Assembly: GCF_014646575.1 (NCBI RefSeq)
Contig: NZ_BMNN01000002.1
Coordinates: forward strand, 62,001 to 126,000
Reading direction: 5' to 3'
Source of the DNA: Halopseudomonas pertucinogena
GTDB lineage: Bacteria > Pseudomonadota > Gammaproteobacteria > Pseudomonadales > Pseudomonadaceae
Length of the DNA: 64,000 nucleotides
Shown here: positions 1 to 9,302 of the stretch, piece by piece
How the letters are laid out: every line of letters begins with the position of its first letter
Numbering within the stretch: position 1 is the stretch's first letter
The notes under the pieces: model-generated
Seen by the model: only the letters and a program-made list of their open reading frames with translations
Databases searched by the model: none
Told to the model about the DNA's origin: nothing
Program-made: the position numbers and the translations under genes

Positions 1-237
1 TTCGTGCACCGGAATATCCGTCGCGAGGGCGATCATCTCCTCGAGCAGCAGCGCGGCGCCTTCCAGCTCGATCAGATCAAGCGTACCGCGCAGTTGCTGC
101 AGACCCTCAATGGCCCGCTGCAACAGGCTGCCATCGTGGCGCTCTTCAAGAAACTGCTGCAGCAGATCCTCAACCTCGCCCACGCTGACAAAAAGTTCAT
201 CCCTGACCAGATCAAGTGATGTAGCACCGGTTAACAT
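1..237 (-). CDS. fimL: FimL-like protein, N-terminal fragment
   Basis: This gene runs off the left edge of the window; only the first 79 codons are visible, read on the minus strand from an ATG at 237. The start reads MLTGATSLDLVRDEL, followed by an acidic helical stretch with a GSLLQ-AIEGLQQLRGTLDLIEL pattern. It closely resembles, from memory, the N-terminus of P. aeruginosa FimL, a Hpt-like protein that acts in cAMP/Vfr signalling for twitching motility and lacks the phosphorylatable histidine. A GGGAG ribosome binding site lies about 10 bases upstream. The crotonase gene next to it is also its neighbour in P. aeruginosa, which supports the call. The rest of the protein cannot be judged. 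Confidence 0.75.
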   Translation of the reverse strand, partial: MLTGATSLDLVRDELFVSVGEVEDLLQQFLEERHDGSLLQRAIEGLQQLRGTLDLIELEGAALLLEEMIALATDIPVHE

Positions 238-278
238 CGCTTCAGTCTCCCTTCATCCCTGCAATCAGACTGGCACGC

Positions 279-1091
279 TCAATCAGCGAACTCGGCTGGT
301 TTTTTGCTCATTTGTGCAGCAACGGCCAGTTTGAGGTCCTCCGACTGAAGCATGGCTGCATTCCAGGTGGCTATGTAATTCAATCCGTCAGCTACGCTAT
401 GGTCACGGCTGTAGCGAATCATCTCCTTGGTACCACGTATGGCCAGGGGTGACTTTGCGGCAATCTGCCGGGCAATGTCCATCACCGCTTCGAGCAGACT
501 GGCATGATCGGGGTACACCCGATTCACCAGACCGATGCGCTCGGCTTCCTCACCGTACACGGCACGACCGGTATAGGCCAGTTCCCGCATGATGCCATCG
601 CCGATAAGTCGCGGCAATCGCTGCAGAGTCCCCACGTCAGCCGCCATGCCCACGTCTATCTCCTTGATGGAGAAGTGTGCATCGGTTGTAGCATAGCGCA
701 TGTCACAGGCGGCGATCAGATCAATCGCACCGCCGATGCAGTACCCGTGGATAGCGGCGATAACCGGTTTCCGGCACTCGTCGACCGCATTGAAGGCAGC
801 CTGCAGGCGCAGGATATTGCGCCGTATCCGCTCGGCATTGCGACCGATGTCACTGACCATGCTGCCCGCTGCCTGGGCAAGCATGTTCAGATCGATGCCT
901 GCGGAGAAACATCTGCCGGCGCCGGAAATCACCGCGACCCGTACGCTGTCCGTCGTATCCACCCACTCGAATATCTCGACCATCTCGCTCCAGAAGGCTT
1001 CATCCATGGAATTGGCCTTGGCCGGGCGGTTGATCATCACATGGGCCACGGGCCCGTGCTGTTCCACTGCTAGCGATTGGTATTCACGCAT
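279..1091 (-). CDS. Crotonase-family enzyme, likely delta3,5-delta2,4-dienoyl-CoA isomerase
   Basis: A 270-residue enoyl-CoA hydratase/isomerase (crotonase) fold protein. The oxyanion-hole region is FSAGIDL at 62-68, with HGYCIGGAIDL at 115-125. Compared with the mammalian dienoyl-CoA isomerase ECH1, three acidic catalytic residues appear conserved with the right spacing: Asp124, Glu144 and Asp152, inside KEIDVGMAADVGTLQRLP. The C-terminal SRDHSVADGLNYIATWN stretch also matches that subfamily. The likely role is reshuffling double bonds during beta-oxidation of unsaturated fatty acids with odd-numbered double bonds. It stands 117 bp downstream of dnaQ on the same strand and just upstream of fimL, so it may have its own promoter. 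The family call is firm; the substrate is inferred. Confidence 0.88.
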   Translation of the reverse strand: MREYQSLAVEQHGPVAHVMINRPAKANSMDEAFWSEMVEIFEWVDTTDSVRVAVISGAGRCFSAGIDLNMLAQAAGSMVSDIGRNAERIRRNILRLQAAFNAVDECRKPVIAAIHGYCIGGAIDLIAACDMRYATTDAHFSIKEIDVGMAADVGTLQRLPRLIGDGIMRELAYTGRAVYGEEAERIGLVNRVYPDHASLLEAVMDIARQIAAKSPLAIRGTKEMIRYSRDHSVADGLNYIATWNAAMLQSEDLKLAVAAQMSKKPAEFAD

Positions 1092-1208
1092 GCGTAACTC
1101 CCTGACGGACTGCGTCTTTTATCAAGCCGTGCACTATAACAAGCAACTTCTGTCGCGGCATACCGCCAGTATCGGCCTGGCACCGATAATGTGGCGAAGG
1201 CCGCAGTT

Positions 1209-1937
1209 TCACACCTCAGCGGTTTCCTGCTGGGTCCACAGGGCAAACCCGGCCGCCTTCTCGATGGCAGCCAGACGCTCCGCGTGGGCAGCCAGTTCTG
1301 CCTCGCTGGCCTGCAGCACCGGCAGCGCCGGTCGGGTCTGCGGATCCAGCCGACGAATGGCCTCTATCTGTTCACCGCCCGAGTCGCCGCTGCCCTGTCC
1401 GGACAGCATCAGCGCGGTCTGACCACCGGTCATCACCAGATAGAGGTCGGCGAGAATCTCCGCGTCGAGCAACGCGCCGTGCAGATCGCGCTGCGAGTTG
1501 TCTACCGCATAGCGTTTGCACAGCGCATCCAGGGTATTGCGCTGGCCCGGATGGCGATGGCGTGCCAGTGCCAGCGTATCGAGCACCTTGCAGTGATCGG
1601 CAACGGTGCCGTGTCCCCGGCCGAGCAGCGCCAGCTCGGCATTGATGAAGCCGACGTCGAAGGGCGCGTTATGGATGACCAGCTGCGCCCCACGGATGAA
1701 CTCCATGAACTCGTCAGCCACATCGGCGAACAGCGGCTTGTCGGCAAGGAATTCATTGCTGATGCCGTGTATCTCGAAGGCACCCGCCTCGACTTCACGC
1801 TCGGGATTGATGTAGACATGGAAATGCCGGCCGGTCAGCCTGCGGCCGATTAGCTCGACACAACCGATCTCGATAATGCGGTGCCCTTCGCGCACCTCGA
1901 TACCGGTGGTTTCGGTATCCAGAACCACTTCACGCAT
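1209..1937 (-). CDS. dnaQ: DNA polymerase III epsilon subunit (3'-5' proofreading exonuclease)
   Basis: Epsilon subunit of the replicative polymerase, 242 residues. It belongs to the DEDDh exonuclease family. The metal ligands and general base are visible: Asp7 and Glu9 in LDTET, Asp94 in HNAPFDVGF, and His153 with Asp158 in [10 protein letters not shown]. The C-terminal tail, which normally contacts the alpha subunit, is present. The ATG overlaps the end of rnhA by 8 bases, so translation is probably coupled. The dnaQ/rnhA pairing is known from many gammaproteobacteria; here the two are in tandem rather than divergent as in E. coli. Confidence 0.96.
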   Translation of the reverse strand: MREVVLDTETTGIEVREGHRIIEIGCVELIGRRLTGRHFHVYINPEREVEAGAFEIHGISNEFLADKPLFADVADEFMEFIRGAQLVIHNAPFDVGFINAELALLGRGHGTVADHCKVLDTLALARHRHPGQRNTLDALCKRYAVDNSQRDLHGALLDAEILADLYLVMTGGQTALMLSGQGSGDSGGEQIEAIRRLDPQTRPALPVLQASEAELAAHAERLAAIEKAAGFALWTQQETAEV

Positions 1938-2394
1938 TCAGTGCCTTCCCCTTGCCAAGAACCTGCTCCACCCCCCGGTTGGCCAGCGCGTCCGCCAGCT
2001 CGTTTTCCGGATGACCGCTGTGCCCCTTCACCCAGCGCCATTCGACATGGTGCTGACTGACCAGCTCGTCCAGCTGGCGCCAGAGATCGGCGTTCTTCAC
2101 CGGCTGGCGACTGGCCGTTTTCCAGTCCCGCTTCTTCCAGTTCGGCATCCATTCGCGGATGCCCTTCATCACGTACTGCGAGTCAGTGGTCAGCAGCACC
2201 CGCGCCGGCGTCTTCTTCAGCGCCTGCAGGCCGCGAATGGCCGCCATCAGCTCCATCCGGTTATTGGTGGTTTCCGGCTCACCGCCGAACAGGGTCTTCT
2301 GGTACTCCCCCAGGCGCAGCAGTACCCCCCAACCGCCCGGCCCCGGGTTCCCCTTGCAGGCGCCGTCGGTAAATATCTCGATCACGTGACTCAT
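1930..2394 (-). CDS. rnhA: Ribonuclease HI
   Basis: Cuts the RNA strand of RNA-DNA hybrids, removing primers and R-loops. The protein has 154 residues, the usual size for bacterial RNase HI. The active-site carboxylates are Asp10 ([14 protein letters not shown]), Glu48 (NNRMEL), Asp71 (TTDSQYV) and Asp135 (NELADALAN), with His125 in KGHSGHPEN. The start codon overlaps the end of the upstream methyltransferase gene in an ATGA arrangement, and its own end overlaps dnaQ. The three genes therefore form a tightly packed operon. Confidence 0.97.
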   Translation of the reverse strand: MSHVIEIFTDGACKGNPGPGGWGVLLRLGEYQKTLFGGEPETTNNRMELMAAIRGLQALKKTPARVLLTTDSQYVMKGIREWMPNWKKRDWKTASRQPVKNADLWRQLDELVSQHHVEWRWVKGHSGHPENELADALANRGVEQVLGKGKALNA

Positions 2395-3164
2395 GGTTTA
2401 TCCCGTTTGTGTGCCCGACGACTGCCCGCCACCAGCGGCGGCAGCGCCAGCGCAGGGAATTCCCTGCCCCGCTGACGGCGTGGAATGGCGCCCAGCGACT
2501 GGCGCCTGGCACGCAGAAAGTAGAACCCGCCGCCGGGAAAGCGGTGTCGCTCGCCCCAGGCATCCAGCAACCGCAGACGCTCCAGCCAGGCACTCGAATC
2601 AAGCGGCGGACGATAACATCCATCGACTCTTTTCTCCACTTCGAAACCCAGCAGATCCAGCCAGTCGACAAGACGGGAGGGGCGTACGAAGCCGGCCTCG
2701 CTGAACCAGTCGCGCCCGACGAAATGATTGATGCCCCAGCAGCTCCAGGGGTTGAAGCCGAAGATCAGCAGATGGCCGCCGGCCCGCACCGCCTGGCTGG
2801 CTTCGCGCAGCAGACTGCGCGGCGACAGGCAGAAATCCAGCCCATGATGGAGCAGCACCACGTCCAGCGAGTGCGGCGCGAAGGGCCAGTGGGTTTCATC
2901 CACCGGCAGCCCGCCCTGGCTCACCAGCAGATCCAGCCGCCAGTGGTTGCGCAGCACCGAGCGCTGTTCGTCCAGCAGTTCCGGCAACAGGCCGTACTGC
3001 ACAAGATGCTGACCGAAGCAGTGTTCCAGCTCGCTGCGGATGATGGTGCGCTCGCTGTCCAGCAGCATCTGCCCCGCTGCACTGTCCAGCCAGCGACGGG
3101 CCACACCGAGCAATTGCAGGAGATCTTCCTGGCTGATGGATCGTGACTGTTCCGGAATGTCCAT
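2391..3164 (-). CDS. SAM-dependent methyltransferase-like protein (class I)
   Basis: A 257-residue protein with a methyltransferase-11-type core: a weak SAM-binding start, then [19 protein letters not shown] and [27 protein letters not shown], the usual post-II motif in which a helix precedes GGxLLI. No substrate can be read from the sequence. It is the first gene of the methyltransferase-rnhA-dnaQ cluster and stands divergent from gloB with 76 bp between start codons. A related gene sits at the same place in P. aeruginosa. The canonical glycine-rich SAM loop is not obvious, so catalytic activity is an inference from fold. Confidence 0.8.
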   Translation of the reverse strand: MDIPEQSRSISQEDLLQLLGVARRWLDSAAGQMLLDSERTIIRSELEHCFGQHLVQYGLLPELLDEQRSVLRNHWRLDLLVSQGGLPVDETHWPFAPHSLDVVLLHHGLDFCLSPRSLLREASQAVRAGGHLLIFGFNPWSCWGINHFVGRDWFSEAGFVRPSRLVDWLDLLGFEVEKRVDGCYRPPLDSSAWLERLRLLDAWGERHRFPGGGFYFLRARRQSLGAIPRRQRGREFPALALPPLVAGSRRAHKRDKP

Positions 3165-3175
3165 GGAGCCTCCAG

Positions 3176-3204
3176 TTGGCCTGTTGACGCCAACCTCTTA
3201 TAAG
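3176..3204 (+). promoter_or_regulatory. Putative sigma70 promoter for gloB
   Basis: A TTGGCC box at 3176-3181 and a TATAAG box at 3199-3204 are separated by 17 bp. The site lies in the 76-bp gap between the divergent methyltransferase and gloB start codons. The -35 match is modest. Confidence 0.4.
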
Positions 3205-3240
3205 ATAGCCGTAACAACGCTGCCAGGAAGACAGATCGCC

Positions 3241-4020
3241 ATGCCCACCTTCACTGCTCTACGCGCCTTCGAGGACAACTATATATGGCTGCTGAGGAAT
3301 GAAGATACCCTCCAGGCCGTCGCGGTCGATCCCGGCGACGCAAGGCCGGTTATCAGCTGGTTGGGCCGACATCCGGATTATCAGTTGACCGGCATTCTGC
3401 TGACCCACCATCACCGGGACCACACCGGAGGGGTACTCACCCTCAAGGGGGCCACCGGTTGCAAGGTCTGGGGGCCCGCCAACGAGAACATCCAGGGGAT
3501 CGACCATGCCCTGGCCGATGGCGACACACTGAGCCTGCTGGGTTGTGAACTCCAGGTCATGGCGGTGCCCGGCCACACCCTGGATCATATTGCTTACTAT
3601 TGCGACGCCCCGGGGGAGCCCTGGCTGCTCAGCGGCGACACCCTGTTCGCCGGCGGCTGCGGCAGATTGTTCGAAGGCACCGCGCAGCAGATGCATGAAT
3701 CCCTGCAGCGGCTCGCACATCTGCCGGACGACACCAGCATCTATTGCACCCACGAGTACACCCAGGCCAATCTGCGCTTTGCCCGGGCCGTGGAGCCGGA
3801 CAACGACGACATCCGGGTGCGGCTCGAGGTAGTGGAAGAACTGCGGCGCGACGGGCGGATTACCCTGCCGAGCAGCGTTGCGCTGGAAAAGCGCACCAAC
3901 CCCTTCCTGCGTTGCGACCAGCCACCGGTCATCGAAGCGGCCACACGCCACGCCGGCCGGGCTACGGCGCCGGGCGTCGAGACATTTGCCGCAATCCGTG
4001 CATGGAAGGACATATTCTGA
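3241..4020 (+). CDS. gloB: Hydroxyacylglutathione hydrolase (glyoxalase II)
   Basis: Hydrolyses S-lactoylglutathione to D-lactate and glutathione, the second step of methylglyoxal detoxification in the cytoplasm. The start [18 protein letters not shown] is the family N-terminus, so the longer upstream reading frame (from 3040) is not used. The metallo-beta-lactamase motif THHHRDH supplies His56, His58, Asp60 and His61 for the two metals. Further ligands lie in [15 protein letters not shown] and THEYT. The length of 259 residues is typical. It is followed by 145 bp and mltD on the same strand. Confidence 0.95.
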   Translation: MPTFTALRAFEDNYIWLLRNEDTLQAVAVDPGDARPVISWLGRHPDYQLTGILLTHHHRDHTGGVLTLKGATGCKVWGPANENIQGIDHALADGDTLSLLGCELQVMAVPGHTLDHIAYYCDAPGEPWLLSGDTLFAGGCGRLFEGTAQQMHESLQRLAHLPDDTSIYCTHEYTQANLRFARAVEPDNDDIRVRLEVVEELRRDGRITLPSSVALEKRTNPFLRCDQPPVIEAATRHAGRATAPGVETFAAIRAWKDIF

Positions 4021-4110
4021 CATAGTTGCCGCAAGTGGCCGGAACCTCGGGAAAACGGAGCTTCTGACGCCGTCGTGGATGGCTGCGTCAAGGCACCGTC
4101 TTCCAGCCGG

Positions 4111-4139
4111 TTGACCCCTGGGAAGTGACTCCCTAGAAT
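4111..4139 (+). promoter_or_regulatory. Sigma70 promoter for mltD
   Basis: TTGACC at 4111-4116 and TAGAAT at 4134-4139 with exactly 17 bp between them, 27 bp upstream of the mltD ATG. Both boxes are close to consensus, so mltD probably has its own promoter downstream of gloB. Confidence 0.65.
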
Positions 4140-4165
4140 CGGGCAAATTTTAAGGATGGCCCCCC

Positions 4166-5515
4166 ATGACTTTTAAGCCTCAAGTTCTCGGAAAGGGACT
4201 CCTGACGCTGTGGCTTGTGATCCTGGCCGGCTGCCAGACCACCTCCAACCACACCGATCGCACAGCCACGCCGCATGGCACTTCAGGCCAGTCCGTCAGT
4301 GAATCCGCACAGCGCTCAGCCAGAAACGCAAAATGGCGCGCGCCGGTCGAGCAGGACGAACCCCACACGCTCTGGACCCGCATCCGCGGCGGCTTCCAGC
4401 TTGACCCGGCGCTGATCGACAGTCCGCGGGTAGACAAGCAGAGGCTGCATTATGTGTCCCAGTCCCGCTATTTCAATGTGACATCGGAGCGCGCCCAGCG
4501 CTACCTGCACTATGTGGTCGAGGAACTGGACAAGCGCGGGATGCCGCTGGAGCTCGCCCTGCTCCCCTTCGTTGAAAGTGGCTACAACCCGCTGGTCTAC
4601 TCGAGGTCTCAGGCAGCCGGGATCTGGCAGTTCATCCCTTCCACCGGCAAGGTGTTCTCGCTGCACCAGGACGAGCTGTACGACGGCCGGCGGGACATTA
4701 CCGCCTCGACCAGTGCTGCCCTGGATTACCTGAGCAAGCTCAACGCCATGTTCGACGGCGACTGGCTGCTGGCGGTGGCCGCCTACAACTGCGGCGAGGG
4801 CTGCGTTGGCCGTGCGGTCAAGCGCAACCAGAGTCTCGGCCTGCCGGCGGACTACTGGAACCTGCAACTGCCCGGGGAAACCATGAATTACGTACCCCGC
4901 CTGCTGGCCCTGGCCCAGATCATCAGCGCACCCGAGCAGTACGGCATAAACCTGCCGGCGCTCGAGGACGAGCCCTACTTCGCGCAGATCACCATCCGGC
5001 GCCCGCTGGACCTGCTCAAGGCGGCGGAACTGGCACGGATCAGTGCCGATGAGATGCGCTATTTGAATCCGGGTTTCAAATACCGCGTGGCAACGCCGCG
5101 CGCCCCCTATCAGCTGCTGGTTCCGGTGGCGCAGGCCGAACAGTTCTCCGCTGCCCTGGCCAGCCTGCCGGACAGCGAGCGGGTACCCTTCAGTCGCTAT
5201 ACCGTGCGCCGCGGAGACAACCTGTCGCAGATCGCCCGTCGGCATGGTTCCAGTGTCGAGGCCCTGCGCCGGGCCAACGAGCTTGACGGCAACCTGATCA
5301 ATGTCGGCCAGACGCTGATCGTGCCCCAGGGTAACGCCGCGCTGGCGTCCGCTTCCAAGCCCGCGCCGGCCAGGCGCACCTACACCGTCCAGAGCGGTGA
5401 TTCGCTCTACAGCATCGCCCGTCGCTTCGGGGTCAAGGTCAAGCAGCTGCAGGCATGGAACGGTATCGACACCCTGCTCAAGCCCGGTCAGCAGCTGACC
5501 CTGCAGATGCCCTGA
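4166..5515 (+). CDS. mltD: Membrane-bound lytic murein transglycosylase D
   Basis: A 449-residue peptidoglycan-cleaving lipoprotein. The N-terminus is a lipoprotein signal ending in the lipobox LAGC, with the acylated cysteine at position 23. The SLT transglycosylase domain follows; Glu137 in LLPFVESGYNP is the expected catalytic acid, next to AAGIWQFIPSTG. Two LysM repeats lie at about 345-387 (YTVRRGDNLSQIA) and 406-447 (YTVQSGDSLYSIA) and would bind glycan chains. It breaks the glycan strand to form 1,6-anhydromuramic ends at the outer membrane inner leaflet. An AAGGATGG ribosome binding site precedes the ATG. Confidence 0.95.
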   Translation: MTFKPQVLGKGLLTLWLVILAGCQTTSNHTDRTATPHGTSGQSVSESAQRSARNAKWRAPVEQDEPHTLWTRIRGGFQLDPALIDSPRVDKQRLHYVSQSRYFNVTSERAQRYLHYVVEELDKRGMPLELALLPFVESGYNPLVYSRSQAAGIWQFIPSTGKVFSLHQDELYDGRRDITASTSAALDYLSKLNAMFDGDWLLAVAAYNCGEGCVGRAVKRNQSLGLPADYWNLQLPGETMNYVPRLLALAQIISAPEQYGINLPALEDEPYFAQITIRRPLDLLKAAELARISADEMRYLNPGFKYRVATPRAPYQLLVPVAQAEQFSAALASLPDSERVPFSRYTVRRGDNLSQIARRHGSSVEALRRANELDGNLINVGQTLIVPQGNAALASASKPAPARRTYTVQSGDSLYSIARRFGVKVKQLQAWNGIDTLLKPGQQLTLQMP

Positions 5516-5600
5516 TGCCGCGAGCGAAGGCGTTCGGGGGGCGTACTGGCACCCCGCCCGCTTTCGCTTGCCCGGGGAGGATGGTAGCGTACGGCCCATC

Positions 5601-7439
5601 ATGTACAGACGACGCTCGATGCCTTCCCTGCTGCGCTCCCTTGTTCTGCTGCTGACCCTGGGTCTGCCCGGCCTGGCCCAGGCCGCCATTCATCATCAGC
5701 ACGGTTACTCCGTGTTCGGCCAGCCGAAGTACCCGGCGCAGTTCGCCCACTTCGACTACGTCAATCCCCGGGCACCGAAAGGCGGGACGCTGCGGGTGAT
5801 GGGCAGCGGCACCTTCGACACCCTCAACCCCTATACCCTCAAGGGCACCAGCCCTATTGCCACCGGCAACTTCTTCCAATACGGCATCAGCGAGCTGAAC
5901 GAGCCATTGATGGTCGGCAGCGGCATCTACGACCCCTCCGGCGACGAACCGTACTCGGCCTATGGTCTGATCGCCAAAAGTCTGGAGTTCCCTGACGACC
6001 GCAGCTGGGTAGTATTCAACCTCAGACCCGAGGCTCGCTTTCATGACGGTCGGGCAATCACGGCACACGACGTAGCCTTCAGTTATCGGCTGTTGAGCGA
6101 ACAGGGTCACCCCAACTACCGCGCCATGCTGCAGGAAGTCCAGCGCATCGACATCCTCGGCAGCCACCGCATCCGCTTCATTTTCCGGCAGTCGGACAAC
6201 CCGCTGCTCATTCTCCGGCTGGGTGAGCTGCCGGTTCTGCCCGAACACTACTGGCGGGACCGCAGCTTCGGCGACACCACCTTCGAACCTGCGCTCAACA
6301 GCGGCCCCTACCGCATCACCCAGGTGTCCCCCGGGCGGCGGCTGGTGTTCGAGCGGGTGAAGGATTACTGGGGCCGGGACCTGGCGGTCAACCGCGGCAA
6401 GTACAACTTTGACCGGATGGAGGTCGAGTTCTACCGGGACAACAACGTCGCCTTCGAAGCCTTCAAGGCCGGCGAGTTCGACGTCTACCTCGACCACAAG
6501 GCCAGCAACTGGGCCAACGCCTATGATTTTCCCGCAGTGCATTCCGGCGCGGTGCTGAAGCGGGCAATCAAGCACCAGATTCCCGCCTCGACCCAGGGCC
6601 TGTTCTTCAATACCCGGCGCAGCCCCTTCGATCAGCGTCCGGTGCGTCAGGCGCTGGGCATGCTGTTCGATTTCGAGTGGTCCAACCGGGTGCTGTTCTA
6701 CGATGCCTATCAGCGCTCGCTGAGCTACTTCCCGAACAGCCCGTTCAGCGCCACCGGCCTGCCCGCAGGCCAGGAATTCCTTTTTCTCGAACCCTTCCGC
6801 GAACAGCTGCCGGACGAGCTGTTCCTTGAGCCTTTCACCCTGCCCACTACCGATGGCCGGGGCATTCCGCGGGAGACCCTGCGCGAGGCCGTGAGCCTGT
6901 TCAATCAGGCTGGCTGGAAGCTGCGCAACGGTCGGCTGGAAAACCAGGCCGGCCGCCCGCTGATCTTCGAGGTACTGCTGGTCAACCCCAGTCTGGAACG
7001 CATCCTGCTGCCGTGGCGCACCAATCTGGCCCGGCTGGGCATCGACCTGCGCATCCGCACGGTCGACCGTGCCCAGTACAAGGCCCGCCTCGACCAGTTC
7101 GACTTCGACATGATTCTCACCACCCTGCCCCAGGGCCTCTCGCCCGGATACGAGCAGCACACCTACTTCCATTCCTCCCAGCGCGATGTCAGGGGCAGCC
7201 GCAACTATGCGGGTATCGCCAACCCGGTGGTCGATGTCCTGGTAGGCGAACTGCTCAACGCCCGAACGCGCACCCGGCAGATCGCCGCCGGGCGGGCGCT
7301 GGACCGGGTGTTATTGTGGGAGCACTACATGATTCCGAACTGGTATATTGACTACCACCGCGTCGCCCATCGAAGTACTTTGCGGTCCCCGGAGACCCCG
7401 CCCTATTCACTGGCCATACGGACCTGGTGGAAGGAATGA
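5601..7439 (+). CDS. nppA1: Peptide ABC transporter substrate-binding protein, first paralogue (YejA/NppA1-like)
   Basis: Periplasmic binding protein of the SBP_bac_5 family, 612 residues from the ATG chosen here. The start at 5601 gives a clean Sec signal peptide (MYRRRSMPSLLRS, a hydrophobic run, then AQA). An ATG at 5619 is possible, and the TTG at 5568 is too early for a signal peptide. The conserved KYPAQFAHFDYVNPRAPKGGTLR opening is shared with the next gene, so the two arose by duplication. P. aeruginosa NppA1A2BCD, known for uptake of peptidyl-nucleoside antibiotics, has the same two-binding-protein layout. It heads a five-gene plus-strand operon. Confidence 0.9.
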   Translation: MYRRRSMPSLLRSLVLLLTLGLPGLAQAAIHHQHGYSVFGQPKYPAQFAHFDYVNPRAPKGGTLRVMGSGTFDTLNPYTLKGTSPIATGNFFQYGISELNEPLMVGSGIYDPSGDEPYSAYGLIAKSLEFPDDRSWVVFNLRPEARFHDGRAITAHDVAFSYRLLSEQGHPNYRAMLQEVQRIDILGSHRIRFIFRQSDNPLLILRLGELPVLPEHYWRDRSFGDTTFEPALNSGPYRITQVSPGRRLVFERVKDYWGRDLAVNRGKYNFDRMEVEFYRDNNVAFEAFKAGEFDVYLDHKASNWANAYDFPAVHSGAVLKRAIKHQIPASTQGLFFNTRRSPFDQRPVRQALGMLFDFEWSNRVLFYDAYQRSLSYFPNSPFSATGLPAGQEFLFLEPFREQLPDELFLEPFTLPTTDGRGIPRETLREAVSLFNQAGWKLRNGRLENQAGRPLIFEVLLVNPSLERILLPWRTNLARLGIDLRIRTVDRAQYKARLDQFDFDMILTTLPQGLSPGYEQHTYFHSSQRDVRGSRNYAGIANPVVDVLVGELLNARTRTRQIAAGRALDRVLLWEHYMIPNWYIDYHRVAHRSTLRSPETPPYSLAIRTWWKE

Positions 7440-7463
7440 ATCGAACGATAATAAGGTCCCTAG

Positions 7464-9299
7464 ATGCTCGATAAGCTGAAAACCGCCCTGGGCTGCCTGC
7501 TGCTCGCCGTCGCCACGGCCACCAGCGCCGCGCCCGGCAGCCATGCGCTGACCCTGTACGGCGAGCCGCCGAAATACCCCGCTGACTTCCAGCACTTCGA
7601 TTACGTCAATCCCGATGCCCCCAAGGGCGGCACCCTGCGCCTGTCGGCCTTCGGCAGCTTCGACTCGCTCAATGGCTTCATCAGCCGCGGCACCGCCGCC
7701 GATCAGCTGGGCCTGATCTACGACACCCTGACCGCCCACGCGCTGGATGAACCCTTCACCGAATACGGACTGATTGCCGAACGCATCGAACAGGCCGAGG
7801 ACAATACCTGGGTGCGCTTTCATCTGCGCCCGGAGGCGCGCTTCCATGACGGCCACCCGGTCACCGCAGCCGACGTGGTATTTACCTTCAATACCCTGAT
7901 CGAACAGGGCGCGCCCTTCTACAAGGCCTACTACGGCGATGTGAAGGAGGTGGTGGCCGACGACGAGCGCAGTGTCACCTTTCACTTTCTGCACGGCCGC
8001 AACCGCGAGCTGCCACTGGTGCTCGGCCAGCTGCCGGTGTTGCCCGAGCATTACTGGGAAGGCCGGGACTTCAATCGCAACGGTCTGGAGCCACCGCTAG
8101 GCAGCGGCCCCTATCGCATAGGCCAGGTCCGCGCCGGCCGCTCCATGACCTTTGAGCGGGTTGCCGATTACTGGGCTGCCGACTTGCCGGTACGCAGGGG
8201 GTTCTACAATTTCGACCGCATCACGGTGGACTATTACCGGGACCTGGGCGTGGCACTGGAAGCCTTCAAGGCCGGGCAGTTCGACTTCAACGAGGAGTAC
8301 AGCGCCAAGAACTGGAGCACCGGTTACGACAGCCCGGCGCTCACTGCCGGGCGCATCATCAAGGAAGAGATTCCCAACCTGAATACCCGGGGCATGCAGG
8401 GCTTTGTCTTCAACCTGCGCAAGCCCTACTTCCAGGATGTACGGGTGCGCCAGGCGATTTCCCTGCTGTTCGATTTCGAATGGGCCAACAGCCGCCTGTT
8501 CCACGGGGCCTATGAGCGCAGCTCGAGTTTCTTCGGCAACTCCGAGCTGGGCGCCGAGGGTCTGCCCGGTGAGGACGAGCTGGCTCTGCTAGAGCCCCTG
8601 CGAGAGCAATTGTCGCCCGCCGTATTCGGGCCCGCCTATGTTCCGCCACAGACCGACGGCAGCGGCAATATCCGCGATCAGCGCCGGCAGGCCTATGCCC
8701 TGCTGCAGGAGGCCGGCTGGCGCATCGAGAACGACCAACTGGTGAATGCCGAGGGGCAACCTCTGAGTTTCGAATTCCTGCTGATCCAGGCTGATTTCGA
8801 GCGGGTGCTGTTGCCCTTCAAGCGCAACCTGGCGTCGCTGGGCATCGACATGCAGCTGCGCCGGGTGGATACCTCCCAATACGTCAACCGCCTGCGCTCG
8901 CGGGACTTCGACATGGTGGTGACCAGCTTCGCCCAGTCCAACTCCCCGGGTAACGAGCAGCGCGAATACTGGCACTCCTCCAGCGCCGACAACCCCGGCA
9001 GCCGCAATCTGATGGGCCTGCAGGACCCGGCCGTCGACCAGTTGGTCGAAGGGCTGATCCAGGCCGATTCGCGCGCCGAGCTGATCAGCCATACCCGGGC
9101 GCTGGACCGGGTGCTGCGTGCCGGTCATTACCTGGTGCCCAACTACCACACCAGCGTGTACCGGGTGGCCTACTGGGACAAGTTCGCTCACCCGGAGCAG
9201 GCGCCGAAATACGACCTGGGGCTCTATACCTGGTGGGCCACCGACCAGGCCGGGGAGCCCGCGCCCATCCTGCTGCCCGAACCCGAGCAGGAGGACTGA
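7464..9299 (+). CDS. nppA2: Peptide ABC transporter substrate-binding protein, second paralogue (YejA/NppA2-like)
   Basis: A second SBP_bac_5 binding protein of 611 residues, with a signal peptide ending near residue 22 (ATSAA, then PGSHALTLYGEPPKYP). It shares the KYPADFQHFDYVNPDAPKGGTLR block and overall length with its upstream neighbour. It follows after 24 bp and is 3 bp from the permease, so co-expression is near certain. Family members bind oligopeptides, including microcin C-type and nucleoside-peptide compounds. Whether the two copies differ in ligand cannot be read from sequence. Confidence 0.9.
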   Translation: MLDKLKTALGCLLLAVATATSAAPGSHALTLYGEPPKYPADFQHFDYVNPDAPKGGTLRLSAFGSFDSLNGFISRGTAADQLGLIYDTLTAHALDEPFTEYGLIAERIEQAEDNTWVRFHLRPEARFHDGHPVTAADVVFTFNTLIEQGAPFYKAYYGDVKEVVADDERSVTFHFLHGRNRELPLVLGQLPVLPEHYWEGRDFNRNGLEPPLGSGPYRIGQVRAGRSMTFERVADYWAADLPVRRGFYNFDRITVDYYRDLGVALEAFKAGQFDFNEEYSAKNWSTGYDSPALTAGRIIKEEIPNLNTRGMQGFVFNLRKPYFQDVRVRQAISLLFDFEWANSRLFHGAYERSSSFFGNSELGAEGLPGEDELALLEPLREQLSPAVFGPAYVPPQTDGSGNIRDQRRQAYALLQEAGWRIENDQLVNAEGQPLSFEFLLIQADFERVLLPFKRNLASLGIDMQLRRVDTSQYVNRLRSRDFDMVVTSFAQSNSPGNEQREYWHSSSADNPGSRNLMGLQDPAVDQLVEGLIQADSRAELISHTRALDRVLRAGHYLVPNYHTSVYRVAYWDKFAHPEQAPKYDLGLYTWWATDQAGEPAPILLPEPEQED

Positions 9300-9302
9300 T
9301 CC

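Noticed and set aside
4-219. A 71-codon plus-strand frame at the left edge.
   Set aside because: It is the complement of the FimL-like start, which has a family match and a ribosome binding site.
5521-5580. GC-rich imperfect inverted repeat after mltD considered as a terminator.
   Set aside because: The stem is broken in several places and no T run follows, so I do not list it.
5478-7172. Large minus-strand frames over the peptide-transporter operon (also 8589-10106, 10328-11572, 11364-12962).
   Set aside because: The plus-strand genes have clear signal peptides, membrane motifs and ATPase motifs; the opposite frames have none.
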